From assembly GCA_014649555.1 (NCBI GenBank), contig BMTG01000003.1, positions 434,001-498,000 on the forward strand: a DNA stretch of 64,000 nt. The letters run 5' to 3'. Made by a program: the position numbers and the translations under genes. This document shows positions 53,672 through 61,894 of this stretch, in pieces. This DNA comes from Streptomyces globisporus. GTDB taxonomy: Bacteria; Actinomycetota; Actinomycetes; Streptomycetales; Streptomycetaceae. Every line of letters begins with the position of its first letter. The stretch's first letter is position 1. A model generated the notes under the pieces. The model searched no databases, was not told where the DNA came from, and worked only from the letters and a program-made list of their open reading frames with translations.

Positions 53672-54339
53672 CCGGCACGGCGTCCGCATCGGCGCGCCGG
53701 ATCACCGACGCGCTGCTGGAGGAGTGCGGGCGGACGTATGCGGCGGAGGCGGGGATCCGGTTGCGCGACACTCCGCAGCCGCTCTACCAGCTTCTGGTGC
53801 TGAGCCATTTGCTGAGCGCCCGGATCCGTGCCCCGGTCGCCGTGGCCGCCGCGCGGGCGCTGTTCGCGCACGGGATGCGCACCCCGCGCCGGATGGCGGA
53901 AGCGACCTGGCAGCAGCGTGTGGACGCGTTGGGAGAGGGCGGTTACCGCCGCTACGACGAGCGGACCTCGACCCAGCTCGGTGAGGGCGCCCGCCTCGTC
54001 CTCGACGTCTGGAAGGGCGACCTGCGGCGGCTGCGCGCGGAGGCGGACGGCGACACGGAGGTGCTGCGGGCGGGACTCCGGCGCGTCCGGGGGATCGGCC
54101 CGGCGGGCGCCGACATCTTCGTGCGCGAGGTGCAGGCCGTGTGGCCGGAGACCGGGTTCTGGGTCGGCGCGAAGGGTCTTCAGGGCGCTGAGCGGCTGGG
54201 TCTGCCGACCTCCACCGGCCGGCTCTCCGACGTGGCGCGCGACCGGGACCGGGCCGCGTTCGCCGCGGCCCTGGTCAGGGCGGCTCTCGACCGGGAGACC
54301 GCCGAGACGGTCCGGGAGTCTGCCCTCGCCCGGAAGTGA
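53668..54339 (+). CDS. Endonuclease III-like HhH-GPD fold protein lacking key catalytic residues
   Basis: A 223-residue protein that aligns with the helix-hairpin-helix/GPD fold: QLLVLSHLLSARIRAPVAVA at the start, then the hairpin RVRGIGPAGADIFVREVQ (about 140-157). In endonuclease III the hairpin (PGVGRKTA) provides the catalytic Lys and a downstream Asp, and a C-terminal Cys cluster holds a 4Fe-4S centre. Here the Lys is replaced (PAG), the Asp is not evident and no Cys is present. It may bind DNA without glycosylase activity, or act as a diverged glycosylase. Confidence 0.8.
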   Translation: MTGTASASARRITDALLEECGRTYAAEAGIRLRDTPQPLYQLLVLSHLLSARIRAPVAVAAARALFAHGMRTPRRMAEATWQQRVDALGEGGYRRYDERTSTQLGEGARLVLDVWKGDLRRLRAEADGDTEVLRAGLRRVRGIGPAGADIFVREVQAVWPETGFWVGAKGLQGAERLGLPTSTGRLSDVARDRDRAAFAAALVRAALDRETAETVRESALARK

Positions 54340-54401
54340 CCGCGCTGCTGCTCGCGAAGGCGCCCGGCCGTACGGCGACGGCACAGGCGCCTCGCTCACA
54401 C

Positions 54402-54593
54402 TCAGCGGCCGGAAGCAGCCCGCGACGCGCGTGCCAGGGCCTCCTCGCGGCGGGCCTCGGCCTGTTCCTTCCTGCCCTCGGCCTTCAGCCGCTCGTTCTC
54501 GAGGGCGATGCCGTCCGATTCCTTGATCATGCCTCTGAGCCTCCGCGCCTTGGCGCGGGCTATCTCGGTGCTCTTTCCCACAGCTGCCTCCAT
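54402..54593 (-). CDS. Small charged helical (CsbD-like) protein
   Basis: A 63-residue highly charged helix-rich protein beginning MEAAVGKSTEIARAKARRLR, with an ENERLKAEGRKEQAEARREE stretch resembling CsbD-like stress proteins. ATG 54593 lacks a close Shine-Dalgarno, although a GAGGGAGG run lies about 28 bases upstream. If CsbD-like it would be a small general-stress protein. The family match is by eye and weak. Confidence 0.6.
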   Translation of the reverse strand: MEAAVGKSTEIARAKARRLRGMIKESDGIALENERLKAEGRKEQAEARREEALARASRAASGR

Positions 54594-54657
54594 GCCGCGA
54601 GGGAGATACGCGCTTCCTCCCTCCACTATGCATACGCGCGGCGTGAAACGCAGGGGG

Positions 54658-55035
54658 CTACAGCAGCGGATTGTCGTCGTCGTCCGGACCGCCGCCCTCG
54701 ACCCGCAGCGCGAGGTCCTGGAGGACGTCGGCCGACGACACATCGGTCTGCCCGGAGTCATGGACCTGGGCCAGCATCGTGAACGCGAGGGTGAAGGCGC
54801 TCACGAGCTGTTCGACCGCACCGCCGACCTCTCGCCCGACGACGGCGACCACCTCCTCGACGGAGAAGTCGTCGGGGATGGCGATGTGGGGCATCGTCTC
54901 GTTCAGCAGGGCGGTGACGGCGCCCGCTCCCGCGTCCAGATCTTCCCGTTCGAGGTCCGCCTCCAGCAGGCGCTGCATTTCGCGCGCCTCTGTGAGGATG
55001 CCGATCACGCGCTTCACGACTTCCCGTTGCTCCAT
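54658..55035 (-). CDS. Conserved hypothetical acidic protein
   Basis: A 125-residue all-helical acidic protein with no signal peptide, membrane segment or cysteine. ATG 55035 (MEQREVVKRVIG) is chosen on codon pattern; an ATG four codons upstream is possible. It ends in a Gly/Asp-rich tail (GGGPDDDDNPLL). Family not recognised. It is divergent from the DUF779 gene, sharing a 99-base gap. Confidence 0.6.
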   Translation of the reverse strand: MEQREVVKRVIGILTEAREMQRLLEADLEREDLDAGAGAVTALLNETMPHIAIPDDFSVEEVVAVVGREVGGAVEQLVSAFTLAFTMLAQVHDSGQTDVSSADVLQDLALRVEGGGPDDDDNPLL

Positions 55036-55134
55036 GGCCGCGAGCATAGGGTGTGCAACCCGGTCGCAACGTCCGGTCGAGTTGACTTGCGTCCGGTTGT
55101 CGCAGCGCTGCCGCGGCCGGAAAGGGGCAGGTCC

Positions 55135-55506
55135 ATGGAGTGTGACCCGAAATCACCCGCCGTCGAGCTGACACCCGCCGCGGCCGGTCTGCTGCGGCGG
55201 CTGCGGGCAGACCACGGCCCGTTGATGTTCCATCAGTCGGGCGGCTGCTGCGACGGCAGCGCGCCGATGTGCTACCCGGCGGGTGAGTTCCGTACCGGGG
55301 CCGCCGATGTGCTGCTGGCGGAACTCGCCGTCGACGGCATGTCCGAAAGGGTGCCTTTCTGGATGTCGCGGAGCCAGTACGCGGTGTGGGCCCACACCCG
55401 GCTGATCGTGGACGTGGTGGAGGGCCGCGGCAGCGGCTTCTCGCTGGAAGCCCCGGAAGGGGTTCGCTTCCTCATCCGTTCCCGTCTGGTGGAGGGGAAC
55501 GGATGA
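55135..55506 (+). CDS. DUF779-family protein
   Basis: A 123-residue protein with the DUF779 core: LLRRLRADHGPLMFHQSGGC, then CDGSAPMCYPAGEF. The cysteine cluster (CC and a third Cys) with an Asp suggests a metal or redox site. DUF779 genes usually sit beside acetaldehyde/aldehyde dehydrogenase (ExaC/AcoD) genes, but none is nearby here. Probably a cytoplasmic companion of an aldehyde dehydrogenase encoded elsewhere. Confidence 0.92.
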   Translation: MECDPKSPAVELTPAAAGLLRRLRADHGPLMFHQSGGCCDGSAPMCYPAGEFRTGAADVLLAELAVDGMSERVPFWMSRSQYAVWAHTRLIVDVVEGRGSGFSLEAPEGVRFLIRSRLVEGNG

Positions 55507-55522
55507 GGATGCGTGCTGGCCG

Positions 55523-56634
55523 TCAGTGCGTGTCGCGGACCGCGACGATGCCGTTGAAGACGCCCGCGTACGCGGTGCCGTCGGGGCCGATCGTGATGGG
55601 CGCCCAGTTGTTGTCGTAGGCGGGCCCGGTGCCGGTGAGGGCGCGCCAGCGGCGTTCGCCGGTACGGAAGTCGACGGCGGTCAGGTACCAGGCGTCGATG
55701 CCCGGGGCGTTGGGCTCCTTCTCGTAGAAGTAGAGGAGCCCGTTGGCCGTGGACAGTTTCGGCACGGTGGAGGGCGAGCGGACGGCGCTCTCCCACACCG
55801 TGTCGCAGCCGCTGCCGTCGGGCCGTACGTCGATACGGGTGGCGCCGCCGACGACGCTGCGGCCCAGCAGCAGGGAGGTGGGGTTCTCGTAGCCGTAGTT
55901 GTTCTCGACGACGAGGCTGTCGCCCCAGCGCCGTCGAGCCGGACGGACCGGATCGCCGAGGTGTCCGGGTCGACCGTGCCGACCCGGCCGAGCCGGGTGA
56001 CCCACCAGATCCGGCCCTGCCAGTCGGGCATCACGGAGGTCACCGGGTCGCGGACGCCGCTGGGAAAGAGGTGGTCCAGGACACGCAGTCGTGCGGGACG
56101 TGTCCGGTGAGGTCCCAGTCGTCGACGAACTCCCAGCGGCCGTCCGCGTCCTGGCGGTGGGCGATGCGCAGGACGTGCTGGCGCGAGTCGGCGAGGACGA
56201 CCCGGTCCTGGTCGTCCAGGGAGAAGTAGGCGCCGCCCGAGGTGTCCTTGAAGATCTTGCCGAAGTCGAGCCGGGTGATCGCCTCGACGGTGGAGGAGCG
56301 CTGCGGCAGCTTGTACTCGGCCAGGGTGTCGAGCGTGCGCGGGTCGAGCAGCTTGAGCAGGAAGCCGGTGAACGTCCCGCAGACCGTGATCAGCCGGCCG
56401 GCCGCGTCGAAGGTCGCGGTCGCGCACTCGCCGCCGACCGGGGCGATCTTCTCGCTGGTCACCTGCGGGCTCCGGCCGAGCGGTCCGGCGTACGGGTGGG
56501 TGCGGCGCCTGCCCCGGGACCGGCGACGCGGAGGCGGGAGCGCCTTCGTACCCCTGGACCAGGCGGTGGCCGGGGGCCTTGGGGATGTCGTCGGCCAGGG
56601 CGCGGGCGAGCGCTCTGCGGTACGGCGGGGGCAT
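55523..56634 (-). pseudogene. Beta-propeller-like protein gene broken by three frameshifts
   Basis: One coherent protein can be read only by changing frame three times. ATG 56634 (GAGGAGCCCG upstream) opens frame A. Near 56495 it moves to frame B (QVTSEKIAPVGGECATATFD, FSLDDQDRVVLADSRQHVL), near 56082 back to frame A (VTSVMPDWQGRIWWVTRLGR), and near 55930 to frame C (SLVVENNYGYENPTSLLLGR, ending at 55523). Repeats such as TLDTLAEYKL and ITIGPDGTAYAGVFNG suggest a beta-propeller or PQQ-like fold of about 370 residues. Either a decayed gene or a poorly sequenced stretch; the good start and intact repeats suggest recent damage. Confidence 0.82.
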
Positions 56635-56769
56635 CGGGCTCCTCGGTTACGGACGGGGGTCGCGCCGCCGCCCGACGTCAGGAGGAGGTCCGTGAAGTGT
56701 CCATGGAAACGAGGAGGGTTTCGCGGGCCCGACACGCTGCCGCAAACTGCCCGGGCCGGGGTGGGTTCC

Positions 56770-57510
56770 TCAGCGCTGCGGGCGCTTCGGGCGGGAGCGG
56801 TTGTCCTTCATGGCCCGGCGGATCTCCGCGGCGGTGGAACGTGCGTGTTCCGAGGTCGCGGTGTGGTCGGCGACCGAGGTGACGAAGCGGTGCAGCGGCT
56901 GCCGGCAGTGGGCGCACGGGGCGTCGGTCGTGAGGTGGTAGCCGTCCTCGCAGAGCGGGTCGGTGCAGGAGCCGGGCCGCAGGAGCTGTTCGGCGATGTC
57001 CTGGGCGCTCCACCGGCGGCGGCCGTCCTCGTCCAGCTCGCCCAGCGCGTGGGCCCAGCGGAGGTTCCAGCGCCGTTCGATGCGTTCGCGGAGCTGGGCG
57101 GCGCTGCGGACGGCGATCTCCTGGTGGATGAGGTCGTGAACGGTGCTGGGCACCCTGCCCCCGAGGGCCTGGAGGAGCTGGTGCGGCAGGGCCTGGAGGA
57201 CATAGCCGCGGGGGTTGCTCCGGGCGCTCTCCCGCCAGCGGTCGCAGGAGCAGGAGCCGTCGGGGCGCCGGGGGGCGTGGCAGCGGCCGCACAGGCCGCG
57301 GCACTCGGCGCACAGCCCGCCGTCGAGGCCGTCCAGATGGGGCGCGGGGGCCCGGCCGCACTCGTGGCAGCAGGCCGCGCAGGGCCCGCAGAGCCGCTCG
57401 TTTCCCGCCTTGGTCGTCCAGGTCCGCATCTGGCACCGGCAGCACAGGGCGGTGTTGCAGTACTCGTGGTGGGCGGCGCCCGAGTGCCGGCCGGGGGGCG
57501 GAAAAGACAT
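56770..57510 (-). CDS. Cysteine-rich, probable zinc-binding protein
   Basis: A 246-residue protein with about 21 cysteines, most in the first 95 residues as CxxC-type knuckles: CNTALCCRCQMR, LCGPCAACCHECGR, LCAECRGLCGRC, and SCSCDRW. A second set lies near 180-205 (SCTDPLCEDGYHL, APCAHCRQ). A helical middle (RERIERRWNLRWAHALGELD) and a basic C-terminal tail (RSRPKRPQR) follow. It looks like stacked zinc ribbons around a helical domain, suggesting nucleic-acid or protein binding. I do not recognise the family. It is a single gene. Confidence 0.75.
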   Translation of the reverse strand: MSFPPPGRHSGAAHHEYCNTALCCRCQMRTWTTKAGNERLCGPCAACCHECGRAPAPHLDGLDGGLCAECRGLCGRCHAPRRPDGSCSCDRWRESARSNPRGYVLQALPHQLLQALGGRVPSTVHDLIHQEIAVRSAAQLRERIERRWNLRWAHALGELDEDGRRRWSAQDIAEQLLRPGSCTDPLCEDGYHLTTDAPCAHCRQPLHRFVTSVADHTATSEHARSTAAEIRRAMKDNRSRPKRPQR

Positions 57511-57549
57511 CTGCCCATTGTGCGGGATGTCCGGGGCGGATGCGGACGG

Positions 57550-57744
57550 TCAGGGGTGCAGGCTGCTGACCAGGTCGGCGGTGGCCCCGACGCCGTCGTG
57601 GATGGTCGGGGCCATGCTCGTACCCGCGAGGAAGAAGCCCAGCAGGAGGCAGACCAGGGCGTGCGAGACCTTCAGTCCGCCGTTGCGCAGAAAGATCACC
57701 GCGAGGATCACCAGGAGCAGCACCAGTGAGATCGAAACGGCCAT
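57550..57744 (-). CDS. Small two-helix membrane protein
   Basis: A 64-residue protein. ATG 57744 follows GGAGGAGGTTGG. Two hydrophobic helices (about 2-22 and 29-48) flank a short LRNGGLKVSH loop. The second ends at GTSMAPTIHDG, and a short outer tail follows. Strongly streptomycete in character; function unknown. The length and layout fit a conserved membrane peptide rather than a chance frame. Confidence 0.72.
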   Translation of the reverse strand: MAVSISLVLLLVILAVIFLRNGGLKVSHALVCLLLGFFLAGTSMAPTIHDGVGATADLVSSLHP

Positions 57745-57861
57745 GACCAACCTCCTCCGCCGCGCCTGATTTGCGGCTTTCGGCCGCCAGTGTGGCGCAG
57801 CGGAGGGGCCGTTCGGCGCACTGGCGTGTCCGCCGAACGGGTACTTCCGGGAGGTGGCGCG

Positions 57862-58734
57862 TTACGGGGTCGGCGCGCTGCGGGCGCGCAGGAACTTCTC
57901 GAGCCCGGCCAGGTCGTCGGTGTTGAGGTGGTCGACCCCGGCGGCGAGCAGCTCGGACCAGATGGCCTCGCGTTCGGGGCCCGCCACGTCCGGGGTCGCC
58001 CAGAAACGGATGCGGCGGCCTTCGCGGTGGGCGGTGGTGACGAGGGTGCGGAGCCGGTCGCGCTCGGCACGGGGGAAGGGGCCGGTGCCGAGCCAGCTGA
58101 AGTTCTGGGTCCAGTTGGCGCTGACGAGCGGGGCGAAGGAGGCGGGGGCCGGGGTGCCGAGGTCGTCGAGGCGGCCGTCGTAGAAGGCGAGGCGGGTGCG
58201 CTGGGCCTCCATGGGGGCCCGGGCGGCGCGGTCACCCGAGATGACGGCGGTGACGGCCTTGGGGACGACGCGGCCGTGCTGGTAGCGGGTGAGCATGCGC
58301 TGGTGGCGGCGCAGTTGCCGGTCCAGCTCATGGTAGGCGGCGACGCCGTCGGCCTTGATGTCGATGAGGAGTTGGAGCGGGGTCCGGTGGTGCGGGTGGA
58401 CGCTGCCGTGTCCGGCGCGGACGAGGGCGGCGAGCGGGTCGAGGTAGAGCGAGGCGAGGGTACGGGTGGGGTCGAGGGTGGCGGGTTCGTGGGCGACGAG
58501 CAGTTCGCCGTCGACGAGGAAGATGTCCGCCTCGACGCTGGTGAACCCGTGGGCCAGCGCGTCGTGCAGCGGGCGCGGGTGGAGGTAGTCGTTGTGCGCG
58601 TGGGCGTGGCGTAACGGACGCGGGCCACGCCGGCGGGCGGGTGCGGCGGCCGCCGTCGTGGTGGGGACGGCGACGCCCGCGGCGGCGGTGGCGAGGGCGA
58701 CGGTGAGCGCGCGGCGGCGGGTGAGGTGGGCCAT
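57862..58734 (-). CDS. Tat-exported PI-PLC/glycerophosphodiester-phosphodiesterase-like protein
   Basis: A 290-residue protein with a twin-arginine signal (LTRRRALTV, residues 4-12) and a TIM-barrel phosphodiesterase domain. Conserved residues lie in RHAHAHNDYLHPRPLHDALA, VEADIFLVDGELLVAHEP and LLIDIKADG. The His, Glu and Asp positions match the Aim6/GDPD-like branch. It would hydrolyse phosphodiesters of lipids or sugars at the cell surface, perhaps to scavenge phosphate. No PHO box was recognised; the upstream palindrome at 58795 may regulate it. Confidence 0.86.
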   Translation of the reverse strand: MAHLTRRRALTVALATAAAGVAVPTTTAAAAPARRRGPRPLRHAHAHNDYLHPRPLHDALAHGFTSVEADIFLVDGELLVAHEPATLDPTRTLASLYLDPLAALVRAGHGSVHPHHRTPLQLLIDIKADGVAAYHELDRQLRRHQRMLTRYQHGRVVPKAVTAVISGDRAARAPMEAQRTRLAFYDGRLDDLGTPAPASFAPLVSANWTQNFSWLGTGPFPRAERDRLRTLVTTAHREGRRIRFWATPDVAGPEREAIWSELLAAGVDHLNTDDLAGLEKFLRARSAPTP

Positions 58735-58794
58735 GGGGACTCCCTGAGCGGCGGACGGGGTCGCGTCGAGTATGGGGGCGCGAACGGCCCTTCC

Positions 58795-58808
58795 GTCAGG
58801 TACCTGAC
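58795..58808. promoter_or_regulatory. Palindrome upstream of the phosphodiesterase gene
   Basis: GTCAGGTACCTGAC is a perfect 14-base palindrome, 61-74 bases upstream of the minus-strand start at 58734 and about 60 bases beyond the blaB-like stop. It resembles a dimeric-regulator site. Confidence 0.4.
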
Positions 58809-58870
58809 AGGTGTTCGACGATGTTTCACGCCGTGGTCACCTCGGGCGCCTGGTGGCGTCCGGGCGCGCT

Positions 58871-59773
58871 CTAGAGCTGTCGGAGGTGGTCGCGCAGCCG
58901 CCGGGCGGCTTCGGCCATCAGCCCGTCGACGCCCGGCTGTGCGCCTGCCGGGACCGACGACTCGGTCAGGACGGCCACGGCGAAGGTCTGTCCGTCGGCG
59001 TGCTCCACGACGCCGATCTCATGTCGCAGGTTCAGCAGGGTGCCGGTCTTGGAGGACCAGCGGCTCGCGTCGGAGCTGAAGTCCGGGGTCAGCCGGTGGC
59101 GCAGCACGTTGTGGGCCAGGAGGTCGCGGAGCTGTGCGGCCACCTCCGGATGGATCTTCGACGGGGTCCACACGGCCTGGAGGAGGTCGACGAAGGAGCG
59201 TGCGCTGCCGGTGTTGGCGCGGGTCGTGTCGAGTTGGGGCACCCGGTGGCCGCGGCCGCTGGTGCCCGCGTCGATGGCCAGCGCGTGGGCGAGGTGCACC
59301 TGGTCGGCGTCGAAGCGCTCCACGGGGGTGTCGAACAGTTCCTCCGTGCGGTGCCGGACGGTGATCCCGCGCAGGCCGGCCTCCCGGAGGAGGTCGGCCA
59401 CCCGGTCGGGCGGAGTGAGGTCGAACAGCGCGTCGGCGGCCGTCCCGTCGCTCAGACAGGTGCTGAGGTAGAGCAGGTCGTCGATCGCGATCCGGGCGGG
59501 GTGCCGGAACCGGCTGAGGCCGGTCGGGCCCGGCGTGGTGACGCGCCCGGGCGCCACGTCCAGCAGGGCCGCGCCGTCCAGCTCACCGCGCCGGATGCGT
59601 TCGAGCGTGGCGAGCGCGAGCGGAACCTTGACCAGGGAGGCCGACGGCAGGTCCGTGTCCGGCTCGATGCCCAGCTCCTCCCCCGTGTCCAGGTCCCGTA
59701 CCAGCAGGCACGCGCGCAGGCCGCCCTCGGACAGCCGGGCGCGCACGTCCCGCAACAGGGCCTCGGTCTTCAT
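58871..59773 (-). CDS. blaB: Penicillin-recognising serine hydrolase, BlaB-like regulatory partner
   Basis: A 300-residue beta-lactamase-fold protein without a signal peptide. Penicillin-binding motifs are SLVK (46-49), SDG in place of SDN (108-110) and KTG (242-244); the Glu166 omega-loop motif ExxLN is missing. The start overlaps the LysR stop by four bases. In S. cacaoi, blaA (LysR) and blaB, a protein with exactly this altered SDG motif, lie divergent from blaL and both are needed for its induction. The same order here makes this the likely BlaB, a sensor rather than a lactamase. Symbol by synteny and motif. Confidence 0.85.
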   Translation of the reverse strand: MKTEALLRDVRARLSEGGLRACLLVRDLDTGEELGIEPDTDLPSASLVKVPLALATLERIRRGELDGAALLDVAPGRVTTPGPTGLSRFRHPARIAIDDLLYLSTCLSDGTAADALFDLTPPDRVADLLREAGLRGITVRHRTEELFDTPVERFDADQVHLAHALAIDAGTSGRGHRVPQLDTTRANTGSARSFVDLLQAVWTPSKIHPEVAAQLRDLLAHNVLRHRLTPDFSSDASRWSSKTGTLLNLRHEIGVVEHADGQTFAVAVLTESSVPAGAQPGVDGLMAEAARRLRDHLRQL

Positions 59774-60672
59774 GCCGCCTTCCCTCCCCCGGCGTCGGCC
59801 GGGTCGTCCGCGCCCAGGCAGCGGGCGATGGCCCCGCCCAGCCGCGCTTCCATGGGCAGGGGGTTGCCGTCCGCCACGACCGTGAGGGCGTAGCCCCGGC
59901 GCGGCGTCACCTCGCCGATGGGATGCCAGGCCAGGGCGAGTTCCTCCGCCTGGGCCCGGGAGCACAGCAGCAGGTCGTCGGAGCAGAGGACTTCGGCCGC
60001 GGCGGCCGCCAGGTCCGGTGCGGCGAGAACCTGCGCGGGCCACAGGCCCACCGCGTCCCGCAGCCGCGTCAGGGGGTCGCGGATGTGCGGTACGTCGTCC
60101 TCCGGCTGGATCCAGACGCGCCGGGCCGGGCCCGACGCACCCCGTCCGAGCCGCAGTGTCTCGACGTAGATCCGCCGCACCCCGCCGTCCCGCGCCCCGG
60201 CCAGCCCCAGTGGCACGGACCAGGGCGCCCCTTCCGCGGGTACGGCGAGCAGAGCGGCGCGCACCTGCTGGGCCTGGACGAGCTCCCTGCGCCGCGCCGG
60301 TCCGGCGGTCCGGAGGTCGAGCCGGACACCGTGCCCCCGCGCCTCGGCGACCAGGCGCGCGAGAGCGGACGTGGAGCAGATGGCGGGGACGGCCAGTCGC
60401 CAGGGCTTGTCCTTGACGGCTTCGGCCTCCTCCAGCAGGACGTCGGCGGCCTGGACGAGCTGCCGGGCGGCGGCCAGCATGTCGCGCCCGAACGGGGTGA
60501 GCACCGCCCGCCGCGACGTGCGCTCGAACAGCGGCTCGCCGAAGCGCTCCTCCAGGGCCGCGACCCGGCGGCTCGCCACCGACTGGGACATCCCCGCGGC
60601 GGCCGCCCCGTCGGTGAAGCCGCCGTACTCGCTGACGCTGACGAACGCCCGACACGCTCCGACCAGATCCAC
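59770..60672 (-). CDS. blaA: LysR-family regulator of beta-lactamase, BlaA-like
   Basis: A 300-residue LysR-type protein read from GTG 60672. The N-terminal helix-turn-helix (residues 5-60) includes [20 protein letters not shown] and [20 protein letters not shown], then the usual linker helix and a periplasmic-binding-like effector domain. It overlaps the blaB-like gene by four bases and is divergent from the beta-lactamase gene, with a dyad between them. In the S. cacaoi arrangement BlaA activates blaL in response to beta-lactam. The ligand is probably a wall fragment or a BlaB-derived signal. Confidence 0.88.
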   Translation of the reverse strand: MDLVGACRAFVSVSEYGGFTDGAAAAGMSQSVASRRVAALEERFGEPLFERTSRRAVLTPFGRDMLAAARQLVQAADVLLEEAEAVKDKPWRLAVPAICSTSALARLVAEARGHGVRLDLRTAGPARRRELVQAQQVRAALLAVPAEGAPWSVPLGLAGARDGGVRRIYVETLRLGRGASGPARRVWIQPEDDVPHIRDPLTRLRDAVGLWPAQVLAAPDLAAAAAEVLCSDDLLLCSRAQAEELALAWHPIGEVTPRRGYALTVVADGNPLPMEARLGGAIARCLGADDPADAGGGKAA

Positions 60673-60687
60673 ACCCCGAGCCTATGC

Positions 60688-60705
60688 CGTTTCTGCATGG
60701 AAACG
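60688..60705. promoter_or_regulatory. Candidate BlaA operator between blaA-like and beta-lactamase genes
   Basis: CGTTTC-TGCATG-GAAACG is a perfect six-base inverted repeat with a six-base, nearly palindromic centre, containing the LysR T-N11-A pattern. It lies 15 bases from the regulator start and 132 bases from the beta-lactamase start, suited to control of both. Confidence 0.6.
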
Positions 60706-60837
60706 CGCATGAGCGTATTGGACCGCATGACCGGAGGCGACGAAGGTGGCTTCGGCAGGCATGATCACGTACCGGGACGGAGTCGTGCGGCCCCGTCCCC
60801 GATGCGCTCCGGTCCGGAGCGCCAGGAGGTTTCGCCC

Positions 60838-61776
60838 ATGCATCACCCCCGCTTCAGGACCGCCGCCGCCGGTCTGGTCGCCGCGCTGTCCCTCGTACCG
60901 CTGGCGGCCTGCGGGCAGAGCGACTCCACCGCGCCGCCCTCCTCCGCCAAGCCCGCCGCGAGCACGTCGGCCTCCGCTGCCGCCGCGAAGCCGTACACCG
61001 GCGACTTCAAGAAACTGGAGCGGAAGTTCGACGCGCGGCTGGGCGTCTACGCGATCGACACCGGCACCGGGCGCGAGGTGGCCCACAACGACCGGGGGCG
61101 CTTCGCCTACAACTCGACCTTCAAGGCGCTCCAGGCCGCAGTCGTGCTCAGCACCTACTCCCTGGACGGGATGGACAAGCGGGTGACCTACACCCGCGAG
61201 GACCTGGTCGCCAACTCGCCGGTGACCGAGAAGCACGTCGACACCGGCATGACGCTGAAGGAGCTGTGCGACGCCTCCGTGCGCTACAGCGACAACACCG
61301 CGGCCAACCTCCTCTTCGACCACGTCGGCGGGCCCAAGGGCCTGGACGCCTCGCTGGAGAAGCTGGGCGACGACGTCACGCGGATGGACCGGGAGGAGCC
61401 GGAACTGAGCCGCTGGGTCCCCGGTGAGAAGCGCGACACCTCCACGCCCCGGGCGCTGGCGGAGGATCTGCGCGCGTTCGTCCTGGGCAAGGCCCTGCGC
61501 GCACCGGAGCGGGCGCAGCTGACGACGTGGCTGCGGACCAACACCACCGGGGACGCGGTGATCAAGGCGGGCGTGCCGAAGAACTGGGTCGTCGGCGACA
61601 AGACCGGGACCGGAAGCTACTACGGGGCCCGTAACGACATCGCCGTGGTGTGGCCCCCGGACTCAGCGCCCATCGTGATCGCCATCCTGTCGCACCGCGG
61701 TACGAAGGAGGCGGAGCCGGACGACCGGCTGATCGCCGAAGCGGCCTCCGTAGTCGTCGACTCGCTGTCCTCCTAG
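60838..61776 (+). CDS. blaL: Class A beta-lactamase, lipoprotein
   Basis: A 312-residue enzyme, ATG 60838 after AGGAGGTTTCGCCC. Lipobox LAAC puts the acylated cysteine at residue 25, so it is membrane-anchored outside. Catalytic motifs: STFK (93-96, Ser70 equivalent), SDN (151-153, Ser130), EPELS (187-191, Glu166 with position 170 as Ser instead of the usual Asn), and KTG (255-257). It hydrolyses penicillins and probably early cephalosporins. Serine at position 170 also occurs in GES-5. Synteny with blaA/blaB supports the BlaL name; class A assignment is firm. Confidence 0.93.
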   Translation: MHHPRFRTAAAGLVAALSLVPLAACGQSDSTAPPSSAKPAASTSASAAAAKPYTGDFKKLERKFDARLGVYAIDTGTGREVAHNDRGRFAYNSTFKALQAAVVLSTYSLDGMDKRVTYTREDLVANSPVTEKHVDTGMTLKELCDASVRYSDNTAANLLFDHVGGPKGLDASLEKLGDDVTRMDREEPELSRWVPGEKRDTSTPRALAEDLRAFVLGKALRAPERAQLTTWLRTNTTGDAVIKAGVPKNWVVGDKTGTGSYYGARNDIAVVWPPDSAPIVIAILSHRGTKEAEPDDRLIAEAASVVVDSLSS

Positions 61777-61894
61777 CGGTCGGGGACCGAACGGCGCCGC
61801 GCGGACCGAGGGCCCCGGTCCGCGCGCCCGTTGCGGACCGGCCGAGCGCCCGCCCGGTGGCCACGGGCGCCGTGGGAACTCGTACGCTGGCGCG

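Noticed and set aside
57839..57844. GGGTAC as a further sigma-B-like promoter
   Set aside because: No gene starts downstream on the plus strand; it lies in the region between minus-strand genes.
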